A stretch of 19,339 bases of DNA from an uncultured Collinsella sp. (GTDB lineage: Bacteria; Actinomycetota; Coriobacteriia; Coriobacteriales; Coriobacteriaceae): assembly GCA_900754075.1 (NCBI GenBank), contig CAAEBN010000020.1, forward strand, positions 1 to 19,339, written 5' to 3'. Below the pieces are notes generated by a model. It made no database searches. It was not told the DNA's origin and saw only the letters and a list, made by a program, of their open reading frames with translations. The translations under genes and the position numbers were made by a program. This document shows, in pieces, positions 1 through 5,666 of this stretch (positions within the stretch are counted from its first letter, which is position 1; each line of letters opens with the position of its first letter).

Positions 1-84
1 CTCGTCGTGCCCTCCGCCGAGCTCTCCCGCGGCCGCGGCGGCCCGCGCTGCATGAGCATGCCCTTCTGGCGCGAGGACCTCTAA
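1..84 (+). CDS. arcA: Arginine deiminase, C-terminal end only
   Basis: This is the last 27 codons of a gene that begins outside the window, read in frame 1 and ending in TAA at 82-84. The residues include ELSRGRGGPRCMSMPFWRE, the conserved C-terminal block of arginine deiminase. The Cys at codon 17 of the fragment is at the position of the family's catalytic nucleophile. Arginine deiminase hydrolyses L-arginine to citrulline and ammonia in the cytoplasm, the first step of the arginine deiminase energy pathway. The next two genes encode ornithine carbamoyltransferase and a YfcC-type carrier, which supports the assignment. The fragment is short, but the motif is distinctive and intact up to the normal C-terminus. 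Confidence 0.9.
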   Translation, partial: LVVPSAELSRGRGGPRCMSMPFWREDL

Positions 85-96
85 GTCTTTCCGTTT

Positions 97-144
97 CCGG
101 TGCGGTCCCCCTACAACCGCACCGGTTTCGCCCGTCAAACGGGC
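97..144 (+). repeat. Two hairpins in the arcA-arcB intergenic region
   Basis: Two perfect inverted repeats lie back to back in the 105-bp gap. CCGGTGCGGT (97-106) pairs with ACCGCACCGG (116-125) around a 9-nt loop. GCCCGT (130-135) pairs with ACGGGC (139-144) around a CAA loop. Neither is followed directly by a T-run, so they look less like full terminators than like RNA processing or mRNA-stabilising stems. A palindrome, TTACGTAA (156-163), and an A/T-rich stretch lie between them and the arcB ribosome-binding site. Confidence 0.6.
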
Positions 145-189
145 AACACTAATACTTACGTAATTCATTTTTTCGAAAGGAAACGAACC

Positions 190-1185
190 ATGGGTGTTAA
201 CCTCTCCGGCCGTAGCTTCCTCAAGCTTCTCGACCTCACCACCGAGGAGATCGAGTACCTGCTCAAGCTCTCCAAGAACTTCAAGGACATGAAGCGCGCT
301 GGCGTTCCGCACCGCTATCTCGAGGGCAAGAACATCGTTCTGCTCTTCCAGAAGACCTCCACTCGTACCCGCTGCGCCTTCGAGGTCGGCGGCATGGATC
401 TGGGCATGGGCGTCACCTACCTCGATCCCGGTTCGTCGCAGATGGGCAAGAAGGAGTCCATCGAGGACACCGCCCGCGTTCTTGGCCGCATGTATGACGG
501 TATCGAGTTCCGTGGCTTTGCCCAGGACGACGTCGAGGAGCTCGCTGCTAAGTCCGGCGTGCCCGTGTGGAACGGCCTGACCACTGAGTGGCATCCCACC
601 CAGATGCTCGCCGACATCCTGACCGTCCAGGAGAACTTCAACTACGACATCAAGGGCAAGACCCTCGTCTTCATGGGCGACTGCAAGAACAACGTCGCTC
701 GCTCCCTCATGGTTGTCTGCTCCAAGCTCGGCATGAACTTCGTGGCCTGCGGCCCCGAGGAGTGCATGCCCGCTGACGACGTCATCGAGGCCTGCAAGCC
801 CATCGCCGAGGCCAACGGCTGCACCATCAAGCTGACCACCGACGTCAAGGACGGCGTCACCGGTGCCGACGTTATCTACACCGACGTGTGGGTCTCCATG
901 GGCGAGCCTGACGAGGTCTGGGCCGAGCGCATCGCTCAGCTCACCCCGTATCGTGTCACCTCCGAGGTCATGGCTATGGCCAACCCGGGTGCCATCTTCC
1001 TGCACTGCCTGCCCAGCTTCCACGACACCAACACCACGATTGGCGCCGAGAAGTGCGAGCAGTTCGGCATCACCGAGCAGGAGGTCACCGACGAGGTCTT
1101 CGAGAGCCCCGCTTCCAAGGTCTTCGACGAGGCCGAGAACCGCATGCACACCATCAAGGCTGTCATGTACGCCACGCTCAAGTAA
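190..1185 (+). CDS. arcB: Ornithine carbamoyltransferase, catabolic
   Basis: The 331-aa product is normal length for the family. It converts citrulline and phosphate to ornithine and carbamoyl phosphate when working catabolically, as a cytoplasmic oligomer. Visible motifs are the carbamoyl-phosphate loop STRTR (residues 57-61), HPTQ (135-138), the ornithine-binding-side segment DVWVSMGEP (232-240) and the active-site HCLPSFHD (272-279). The ATG at 190 was chosen because AAAGGA (176-181) sits upstream at good spacing and the family N-terminus begins close to here. An in-frame ATG at 100 would add 30 residues that do not look like protein and would cover the intergenic hairpins. The place between arcA and an arcD-like carrier argues for the catabolic arcB role rather than biosynthetic argF, although the two share the same fold and motifs. 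Confidence 0.93.
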   Translation: MGVNLSGRSFLKLLDLTTEEIEYLLKLSKNFKDMKRAGVPHRYLEGKNIVLLFQKTSTRTRCAFEVGGMDLGMGVTYLDPGSSQMGKKESIEDTARVLGRMYDGIEFRGFAQDDVEELAAKSGVPVWNGLTTEWHPTQMLADILTVQENFNYDIKGKTLVFMGDCKNNVARSLMVVCSKLGMNFVACGPEECMPADDVIEACKPIAEANGCTIKLTTDVKDGVTGADVIYTDVWVSMGEPDEVWAERIAQLTPYRVTSEVMAMANPGAIFLHCLPSFHDTNTTIGAEKCEQFGITEQEVTDEVFESPASKVFDEAENRMHTIKAVMYATLK

Positions 1186-1200
1186 GAGCATCTAGCATCT

Positions 1201-1240
1201 CGCTCGGGGTGTATTGCTGCACACCCCGAGCGGCTTTGTC
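1201..1240 (+). terminator. Hairpin terminator after arcB
   Basis: CGCTCGGGGTGT (1201-1212) pairs perfectly with ACACCCCGAGCG (1221-1232) around an 8-nt loop, 15 bp after the arcB stop. The following GCTTTGTCT is only moderately T-rich. This may therefore be a partial terminator or an mRNA-protecting stem that sets the level of the downstream carrier gene. Confidence 0.75.
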
Positions 1241-1332
1241 TGGTAAATATCTCGCGTCGGGCGGTGGGCACGGCACGGAAGATCCGCTTCGCGTGAGAAA
1301 GTTAAATGATTTATGAAGGGGGGATGAGAACC

Positions 1333-2811
1333 ATGACTGAGACCGCTAAGAAAAAGCGCGGTATGCCTTCATCGTTCACCATTCTTCTAGCTCTGCTGGC
1401 AATTGTTGCAGTGATTACCGTTATCGTCTCCGGCACGTCCGGCGGCGCGGTTACTGCAGCCCGTCTGAGCGATTTCTGCACCGCCCCGATCCTGGGCTTC
1501 GCTGACGCTCTGCCCGTCTGCCTCTTCGTTATGATCCTGGGCGGCTTCCTCGGTATGATGACCGAGACCGGCGCCCTGGACAACGGCATCGCCGTTCTGG
1601 TGCAGAAGCTTAAGGGCAACGAGATTATGCTCATTCCCGTGCTGATGCTCATCTTCTCTCTCGGTGGTACCACCTATGGTATGTGCGAGGAGACCGTTCC
1701 CTTCTACGCCCTGCTCGCCGCTACCATGATGGCCGCTGGCTTCGACCCCATGGTCGGCGCCGCTACCGTCCTGCTCGGCGCTGGCTGTGGCTGCCTGGGC
1801 TCCACGGTTAACCCGTTCGCCGTCGGCGCTGCCGTCGACGCTCTGACCGGCGTTGGCATTGAGGTCAACCAGTCCATTATCATCGGCCTCGGTGCCGTCC
1901 TGTGGATTGTCACCACCGCTATGTCCATCGTCTTCGTGATGAACTATGCCAAGAAGGTCAAGGCTGACAAGGGTTCCACCATCCTGTCGATGCAGGAGCT
2001 CAAGGACGCCGAAGAGGCTCACGGCAAGGCTGCTTCCGAGGTCCACAAGGAGGTCAAGCTCACCGGTCGTCAGAAGGGTGTTCTGATCGCCTTCGCCTTC
2101 ACCTTCGTCGTCATGATCGTCGGCTTCATCCCGCTGGCCGACCTCAACGAGGGCGTCGCCAACTTCTTCGACGCTGGCGCTGTCTACGACGCCGACGGTA
2201 ACGCCGTCGTCCAGGGCTGGTCTGCCCTGATCACCGGCCTGCCCATTGGCCAGTGGTACTTCGACGAGGCTTCCACCTGGTTCTTCCTCATGGCCGTCCT
2301 GATCGGTATCATCGGTGGCCTGTCCGAGAAGCAGATCGTCAACACCTTCATCACCGGCGCTGCCGACATGATGTCCGTTGTTCTCGTCATCGCCCTCGCC
2401 CGTGGTATCTCCGTCCTCATGGCTAACACCGGCCTCGACGTCTTCGTCCTCGACGCTGCCGCCAATGCCCTGGCTGGCCTGTCCGGCGTGATCTTCGCTC
2501 CCATGAGCTTCCTGGTTTACTTCGGCCTGTCCTTCCTGATCCCCTCGACCTCCGGTATGGCCACCGTCTCCATGCCCATCATGGGACCGCTGGCTGTTAA
2601 GCTCGGCTTCTCGCCCGAGGTCATGGTCATGATCTTCTCCGCTGCTATCGGTGTCGTGAACCTGTTCACCCCGACCTCCGGTGCCATCATGGGCGGTCTC
2701 GCCCTGGCCAAGATCGAGTGGACGACCTGGCTCAAGTTTGCCCTTAAGCTCATCGTCGCTCTCTCCGTCGTCTGCGCCGTCATCCTGACCGTCGCCTGCG
2801 TGCTGCTCTAA
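1333..2811 (+). CDS. arcD: YfcC-family membrane carrier, probable arginine/ornithine antiporter
   Basis: The 492-aa polytopic membrane protein has a first membrane segment near residues 15-33 and about a dozen hydrophobic stretches in all. A hydrophilic loop rich in Lys, Glu and Ala lies around residues 207-242. Family-type glycine motifs are visible: GGTTYGMCEE (111-120), CLGSTVNPFAVG (154-165), IPSTSGMATVS (403-413) and FTPTSGAIMGG (445-455). These fit the YfcC/DcuC superfamily, formerly called C4-dicarboxylate anaerobic carriers. From memory, streptococcal ArcD is also of this type and exchanges arginine for ornithine. Placement after arcA-arcB suggests the same substrates here, but this is inferred from context. 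ATG 1333 is preferred because AAGGGGGG (1316-1323) lies about 9 nt upstream; in-frame ATGs at 1324 and 1306 are possible but sit too close to or upstream of that site. Confidence 0.82.
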   Translation: MTETAKKKRGMPSSFTILLALLAIVAVITVIVSGTSGGAVTAARLSDFCTAPILGFADALPVCLFVMILGGFLGMMTETGALDNGIAVLVQKLKGNEIMLIPVLMLIFSLGGTTYGMCEETVPFYALLAATMMAAGFDPMVGAATVLLGAGCGCLGSTVNPFAVGAAVDALTGVGIEVNQSIIIGLGAVLWIVTTAMSIVFVMNYAKKVKADKGSTILSMQELKDAEEAHGKAASEVHKEVKLTGRQKGVLIAFAFTFVVMIVGFIPLADLNEGVANFFDAGAVYDADGNAVVQGWSALITGLPIGQWYFDEASTWFFLMAVLIGIIGGLSEKQIVNTFITGAADMMSVVLVIALARGISVLMANTGLDVFVLDAAANALAGLSGVIFAPMSFLVYFGLSFLIPSTSGMATVSMPIMGPLAVKLGFSPEVMVMIFSAAIGVVNLFTPTSGAIMGGLALAKIEWTTWLKFALKLIVALSVVCAVILTVACVLL

Positions 2812-2897
2812 GTACCCAACGGGTACCCCACGGAAACCTTGACGATCCTGTAAAGGATCACCTGGTCATCGTCTGTCCGGTGGGGTCAACCCACCGG
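2812..2897 (+). other. Structured 3' UTR of the arcD-like gene
   Basis: Several stems fit in the 86 bases after the stop codon, and some exclude each other. GTACCC (2812-2817) can pair with GGGTAC (2821-2826). GATCCT (2844-2849) can pair with AGGATC (2854-2859), or GACGAT (2841-2846) with ATCGTC (2868-2873). CCGGTGGG (2877-2884) can pair with CCCACCGG (2890-2897). The same GTGGGGT (2880-2886) can instead close a long-range helix with ACCCCAC (2825-2831). No known RNA family is recognised. It may be an mRNA-stabilising end or the body of a 3'-UTR-derived small RNA ending at the next terminator. Confidence 0.5.
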
Positions 2898-2913
2898 TAG
2901 ACTCCTACCTTTA

Positions 2914-2952
2914 GCCCCCTCCCGTTCCGTGCGCGGGAGGGGGCGCTCTTGT
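2914..2952 (+). terminator. Strong terminator of the arginine deiminase operon
   Basis: GCCCCCTCCCG (2914-2924) pairs perfectly with CGGGAGGGGGC (2934-2944) around a 9-nt loop. It is followed by GCTCTTGTGTT, a weak T-rich tail. The 11-bp, nearly all G/C stem about 100 bp after the last arc gene is the best candidate for the operon end. Confidence 0.8.
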
Positions 2953-2980
2953 GTTCCGGCGTTTTACCAAACGCCGGAAC
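2953..2980 (+). repeat. 12-bp perfect hairpin
   Basis: GTTCCGGCGTTT (2953-2964) and AAACGCCGGAAC (2969-2980) form a perfect 12-bp stem with a TACC tetraloop. It begins directly after the previous terminator stem and has no T-run behind it. It could be a second terminator element, or a palindromic unit belonging to the repeat-rich stretch that follows. Confidence 0.7.
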
Positions 2981-3000
2981 CACTCGACGCTGCACGCCGC

Positions 3001-3086
3001 CCAGGACGACAATTTGTCATTCAAAAGGCAAGGCATGACCAAAAGGTCTATGCCTTGCCTTTTTCATGCCAACTTGTACGTCCTGG
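3001..3086. repeat. Large imperfect inverted repeat enclosing a terminator
   Basis: The outer arms CCAGGACG (3001-3008) and CGTCCTGG (3079-3086) are perfect complements. Weaker CAA/TTG pairing continues inward. Inside lies a long terminator hairpin, annotated separately at 3023-3065. The nested design and symmetric ends look more like an inserted palindromic element than a simple gene end. Confidence 0.6.
3023..3065. terminator. Two-way intrinsic terminator-like hairpin
   Basis: AAAAGGCAAGGCAT (3023-3036) pairs with ATGCCTTGCCTTTT (3050-3063). A further ACC/GGT closes towards the AAAA loop, and TTTTT follows. The A-run on the left and T-run on the right would make it work on either strand. 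On the + strand it is a backup terminator for arc transcription. No - strand gene is visible here that would need it. Confidence 0.7.
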
Positions 3087-3114
3087 ACGTCGCTCGCTGA
3101 CTTATGCTCAACCT

Positions 3115-3210
3115 GCGACGTTTCCCTTAATTGGTGCAGGGGGCTGCTTGTTCGCTCTGGTACCCGTTCGCTGTCCGTTCTCTGCCCGCGACGTTTCTGT
3201 TGTTGGTGCA
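3115..3210 (+). repeat. Imperfect direct repeat of about 24 bp
   Basis: GCGACGTTTC followed shortly by TTGGTGCA occurs at 3115-3138 and again at 3188-3210, 73 bp apart, with divergent bases between the two blocks. Neither copy lies in a credible gene. The second copy runs into the small inverted repeat at 3203-3235. Confidence 0.5.
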
Positions 3211-3235
3211 AAGGGGTCAGGTTAGTTTGCGCCAA
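3203..3235. repeat. 10-bp inverted repeat
   Basis: TTGGTGCAAA (3203-3212) pairs with TTTGCGCCAA (3226-3235) with a single G·T wobble, around a 13-nt centre containing GGGGTCAGG. It abuts the much longer inverted repeat starting at 3243. This looks like a dispersed palindromic element, but genome-wide copy number cannot be judged from here. Confidence 0.55.
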
Positions 3236-3242
3236 AAAGGGG

Positions 3243-3311
3243 AAGTTGCGGTGGAATAGTTCCTGTTTGGCCGTCTTGAGGGGATAAACGGGAACTATTT
3301 CACCGCAACTT
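3243..3311 (+). repeat. 27-bp inverted repeat forming an uninterrupted stem
   Basis: The left arm (3243-3269, starting AAGTTGCGGTGGAATAGTTC) pairs with the right arm (3285-3311, ending CACCGCAACTT) over 27 consecutive positions around a 15-nt loop. The three non-Watson-Crick positions (3254/3300, 3264/3290, 3269/3285) are all G·U wobbles in a + strand transcript. No T-run follows on the + strand, so it is not a simple terminator. It ends about 60 bp before the -10 box of the next gene. A mobile palindromic element or an RNase III-type RNA structure are both possible. Confidence 0.75.
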
Positions 3312-3373
3312 ATCGATGGCGTGTTTGGTTGGTGCCTGTTGATGGCCTGGGCTTCGGGGAGGGTCTGCTCCGT

Positions 3374-3379
3374 TATAAT
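3374..3379 (+). promoter_or_regulatory. -10 box for the DUF1846 gene
   Basis: A perfect TATAAT lies 39 bp upstream of the chosen ATG at 3419. This would give a leader of roughly 33 nt. No good -35 is seen at the usual 17-bp spacing, where the sequence reads GCTTCG at 3351-3356. Confidence 0.55.
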
Positions 3380-3418
3380 CGCCTAGAACATTAAATGGAA
3401 ACGGGACGGGAGCCATAT

Positions 3419-4900
3419 ATGCGCCAGGGTTTCGACAACGCGAAGTATATCGAGCTGCAGGCCGCTCATATTAAGGAGCGCATCTCGCAGTTTGGCGGCA
3501 AACTCTATTTGGAGTTTGGCGGCAAGCTGTTTGACGACTATCACGCGAGTCGCGTGCTGCCGGGTTTTGAACCGGACAGCAAGTTCCGCATGCTCAAGAG
3601 CATTGCCGATGACGTTGAGGTCATCATCGCCATTAACGCGAACCACATCGAGAAGAACAAGGCTCGCGGTGACCTGGGCATTACCTATGACGAGGACGTC
3701 TTGCGCCTGGTCGACCTGTTCCGCGGCAACGGTTTTGCTGTCGCGGCCGTGGTCATCACCCAGTACGCTGGCCAGCCCGCCGCCGACGTCTTCCGCAATC
3801 GCCTGAACGCGCTCGGCATTCCCGCCAAGTTGCACTATCCCATCGAGGGCTATCCGCACGACGTCGACCTGATCGTGTCCGACGACGGCTATGGCAAGAA
3901 CGAGTTTGTCGAGACCACTCGTCCGCTCGTCGTAGTCACCGCGCCGGGTCCTGGTTCAGGTAAGCTCGCCACCTGCCTGTCTCAGCTCTATCACGAGCAC
4001 AAGCACGGCACCGCCGCCGGCTACGCCAAGTTCGAGACTTTCCCGGTCTGGAATCTGCCCCTCACGCATCCGGTCAACATCGCCTACGAGGCCGCCACGG
4101 CCGACCTCGACGATGCCAATATCATCGACTCCTTCCACTTGGAGGCCTACAACAAGACCACGGTCAACTACAACCGTGACGTCGAGGCTTTCCCGGTGGT
4201 CCGTGCTCTGATGGAAAAGATCCTGGGCAAGAGCCCCTACCAGAGCCCCACGGACATGGGCGTCAATATGGTCGGTTTTGCCATTACCAATGACGATGCC
4301 TGCCGCGACGCTTCCAAGATGGAGATCGTCCGCCGCTACTTTACCGCGGTCGAAAATGTGCGCCGTACCGGCGTGGGCGATGAGCAGGTTGATCGTCTCA
4401 AGCTCATTATGAAGAAGGCCGGTATCGACAAGAATTACTCGCCGGCACGCTCGGCCGCCCTTACCAGGGAGCAGCTGACGGGTGGCCCCGTAGGCGCCAT
4501 GGTCATGCCCGACGGCTCCGTGGTGACCGGCAAGACTTCCACGCGCCTGGGCGCCGCGAGCTCGCTCATCATGAATGCACTTAAGCATGTCTCGGGCGTT
4601 GACCTTGAGCTCGAGGTCATTAGCGATGAGGCGATCGAGCCTATCAGCAAGCTCAAGACGCATTTCCTTGGTAGCAAGAACCCGCGCCTGCACACCGACG
4701 AGACGCTTATGGCGCTCTCGATCACCTCGGCAACGAGCGAGACGGCGGCCCGCGTCCTTTCGGGCCTGGAGCAGCTGCGCGGCTGCGATGCCTTCTTTAG
4801 CGTGATCATCTCGCCGACGGACGAGACGGTGTTGCGCAAGCTGGGCATCAACGTGTGCTGCGAGCCCAAGTTCGAGCGCCGTGGTTTCTTCCACCGCTAA
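3419..4900 (+). CDS. DUF1846 family protein of unknown function
   Basis: The 493-aa soluble protein has the characteristic DUF1846 N-terminus: GFDN (4-7), KLYLEFGGKLFDDYHASRV (28-46), then LPGFEPDSK (47-55). The start at 3419 fits that family pattern (MRQGFDN) and GGGAG (3408-3412) lies 6 nt upstream; the in-frame ATG at 3395 would add eight residues. A glycine-rich loop, APGPGSGK (175-182), resembles a Walker A motif but lacks the usual spacing and the final Ser/Thr. It may bind a nucleotide or phosphate, which is inference only. The family is conserved in many anaerobes and Firmicutes, and I know no established biochemical role. The gene stands alone between its own -10 box and terminator, so context gives little help. 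Confidence 0.85.
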   Translation: MRQGFDNAKYIELQAAHIKERISQFGGKLYLEFGGKLFDDYHASRVLPGFEPDSKFRMLKSIADDVEVIIAINANHIEKNKARGDLGITYDEDVLRLVDLFRGNGFAVAAVVITQYAGQPAADVFRNRLNALGIPAKLHYPIEGYPHDVDLIVSDDGYGKNEFVETTRPLVVVTAPGPGSGKLATCLSQLYHEHKHGTAAGYAKFETFPVWNLPLTHPVNIAYEAATADLDDANIIDSFHLEAYNKTTVNYNRDVEAFPVVRALMEKILGKSPYQSPTDMGVNMVGFAITNDDACRDASKMEIVRRYFTAVENVRRTGVGDEQVDRLKLIMKKAGIDKNYSPARSAALTREQLTGGPVGAMVMPDGSVVTGKTSTRLGAASSLIMNALKHVSGVDLELEVISDEAIEPISKLKTHFLGSKNPRLHTDETLMALSITSATSETAARVLSGLEQLRGCDAFFSVIISPTDETVLRKLGINVCCEPKFERRGFFHR

Positions 4901-4919
4901 GCCTGGATTAATTGGTCTG

Positions 4920-4960
4920 AAAGGGGCGCATCGGATATACATTCGGTGTGCCCCTTTTAT
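4920..4960 (+). terminator. Intrinsic terminator after the DUF1846 gene
   Basis: AAAGGGGCGCATCG (4920-4933) pairs with CGGTGTGCCCCTTT (4944-4957), a 14-bp stem with two G·U wobbles and a 10-nt loop, followed by TTAT. The A-run and T-run at the two ends give some two-way potential. Confidence 0.85.
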
Positions 4961-5024
4961 CAACAAAGCTACCGTTTAACCTAAAAATAGCCGGTTTACC
5001 TGCCTATAAGCGATTTGGGCGGTA

Positions 5025-5149
5025 TACAATAACCCTAACTGTTTCATCCTTTTGCGGGGATGCCGCATGATGGATGTTGCCGGCCATCATGGGGTGTGCC
5101 GGTCGCGCACGGTGCAGGTGATGCCCGTGCTCGGTTTGAGGAGGCTGCC
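5025..5149 (+). promoter_or_regulatory. Candidate -10 box and structured leader of the HTH gene
   Basis: TACAAT (5025-5030, within TATACAAT) is a plausible -10 box, without a clear -35. Two stems lie between it and the gene. CATGATGG (5066-5073) pairs with CCATCATG (5084-5091). GCACGG plus GCA (5107-5116, one bulged T) pairs with TGC plus CCGTGC (5122-5130). A strong ribosome-binding site, GAGGAGG (5138-5144), then precedes the ATG at 5150 by 5 nt. The second stem ends only 7 nt before that site, so RNA folding could influence translation. Confidence 0.45.
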
Positions 5150-5488
5150 ATGGCTGGCAAGGGTCGTGCGAGTGTCAACGATATGAAGCGTGTCGAGGTG
5201 CAGGTGCTGATGGAGATCGCACAGCTGTCCGAAGACAACGGCGGATTTTATGGCTTTTCGCGCAAGACGCTTGCCGAGCGTGTGGGGGTGTCTCCGTATC
5301 GCGCCCGCGCGGCAATTGAACGCTTGGAATCCGAAGACATCATTGAGGTCGTCTCGCGCTACAGCGAAGACGGCGGCCAGCTCGCAAATGGTATTTGTCT
5401 CACGGAGCGTGGCGAATGGTATCTAGAGGGCATCCGTGCCGGTATGCTCGTGCAGGACTTGATCAAGGACGAAGTCGCCGATCGATAA
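5150..5488 (+). CDS. Small winged-helix DNA-binding protein
   Basis: The 112-aa protein begins MAGKGRASVNDMKRVEVQ. Residues 37-61, SRKTLAERVGVSPY followed by RARAAIERLES, read as a helix-turn-helix with its recognition helix. SEDIIEVVSRYSEDGG onward (61-76) fits the beta wing. The remainder, about 95-112, is probably a short helix. It is likely a cytoplasmic transcription regulator, but the family cannot be placed more exactly and no ligand or metal site is visible. The ATG at 5150 has an excellent GAGGAGG site; an upstream in-frame ATG at 5060 would read through the leader hairpins and is not preferred. It lies upstream of pyrG but has its own terminator, so a link to pyrimidine control is unproven. 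Confidence 0.72.
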   Translation: MAGKGRASVNDMKRVEVQVLMEIAQLSEDNGGFYGFSRKTLAERVGVSPYRARAAIERLESEDIIEVVSRYSEDGGQLANGICLTERGEWYLEGIRAGMLVQDLIKDEVADR

Positions 5489-5512
5489 CAGCGTGCATTC
5501 ATAGTGGAAGCG

Positions 5513-5545
5513 ACGCCGCCTGGGCAACCGGACGGCGTTTTGTTT
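5513..5545 (+). terminator. Intrinsic terminator after the HTH gene
   Basis: ACGCCGCCTGG (5513-5523) pairs with CCGGACGGCGT (5528-5538) with one mismatch and one wobble, capped by a GCAA tetraloop and followed by TTTGTTT. It separates the HTH gene from pyrG. Confidence 0.85.
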
Positions 5546-5605
5546 CGAGATGGAGAAATGCGATTGCGCGTAAGAAAAAATGCGTGCGGCGCGCGTCGCG
5601 AGTAT

Positions 5606-5611
5606 TACAAT
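5606..5611 (+). promoter_or_regulatory. Candidate -10 box for pyrG
   Basis: TACAAT at 5606-5611 (context TATTACAATG) lies 56 bp before the pyrG ATG and just after the previous terminator. A matching -35 is not evident. The likely initiation region does not begin with the run of G seen at CTP-sensing pyrG leaders of Bacillus, and no attenuator hairpin lies before the gene. Confidence 0.4.
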
Positions 5612-5666
5612 GAAGACCCGTAAGATGTGTATGGACAACTTCTACGGGAAGCGCAGGTAACTCAAT

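Noticed and set aside
100..189. Upstream ATG that would lengthen ArcB by 30 residues
   Set aside because: The extension covers two hairpins and does not fit the family N-terminus, while the ATG at 190 has a good ribosome-binding site.
2929..3225. A 98-codon + strand frame in the gap after arcD
   Set aside because: It starts within a terminator stem, covers several inverted repeats and has no ribosome-binding site or family resemblance.
2953..3311. Possible CRISPR or integron-like array, because of many repeats
   Set aside because: The palindromes differ from each other, spacing is irregular, and no cas or integrase gene is nearby.
3340..3420. Possible dif site, prompted by xerD and the A/T-rich sequence here
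   Set aside because: No 28-bp sequence with two Xer-type half sites and a 6-bp centre is visible. The A/T-rich element is the TATAAT box.
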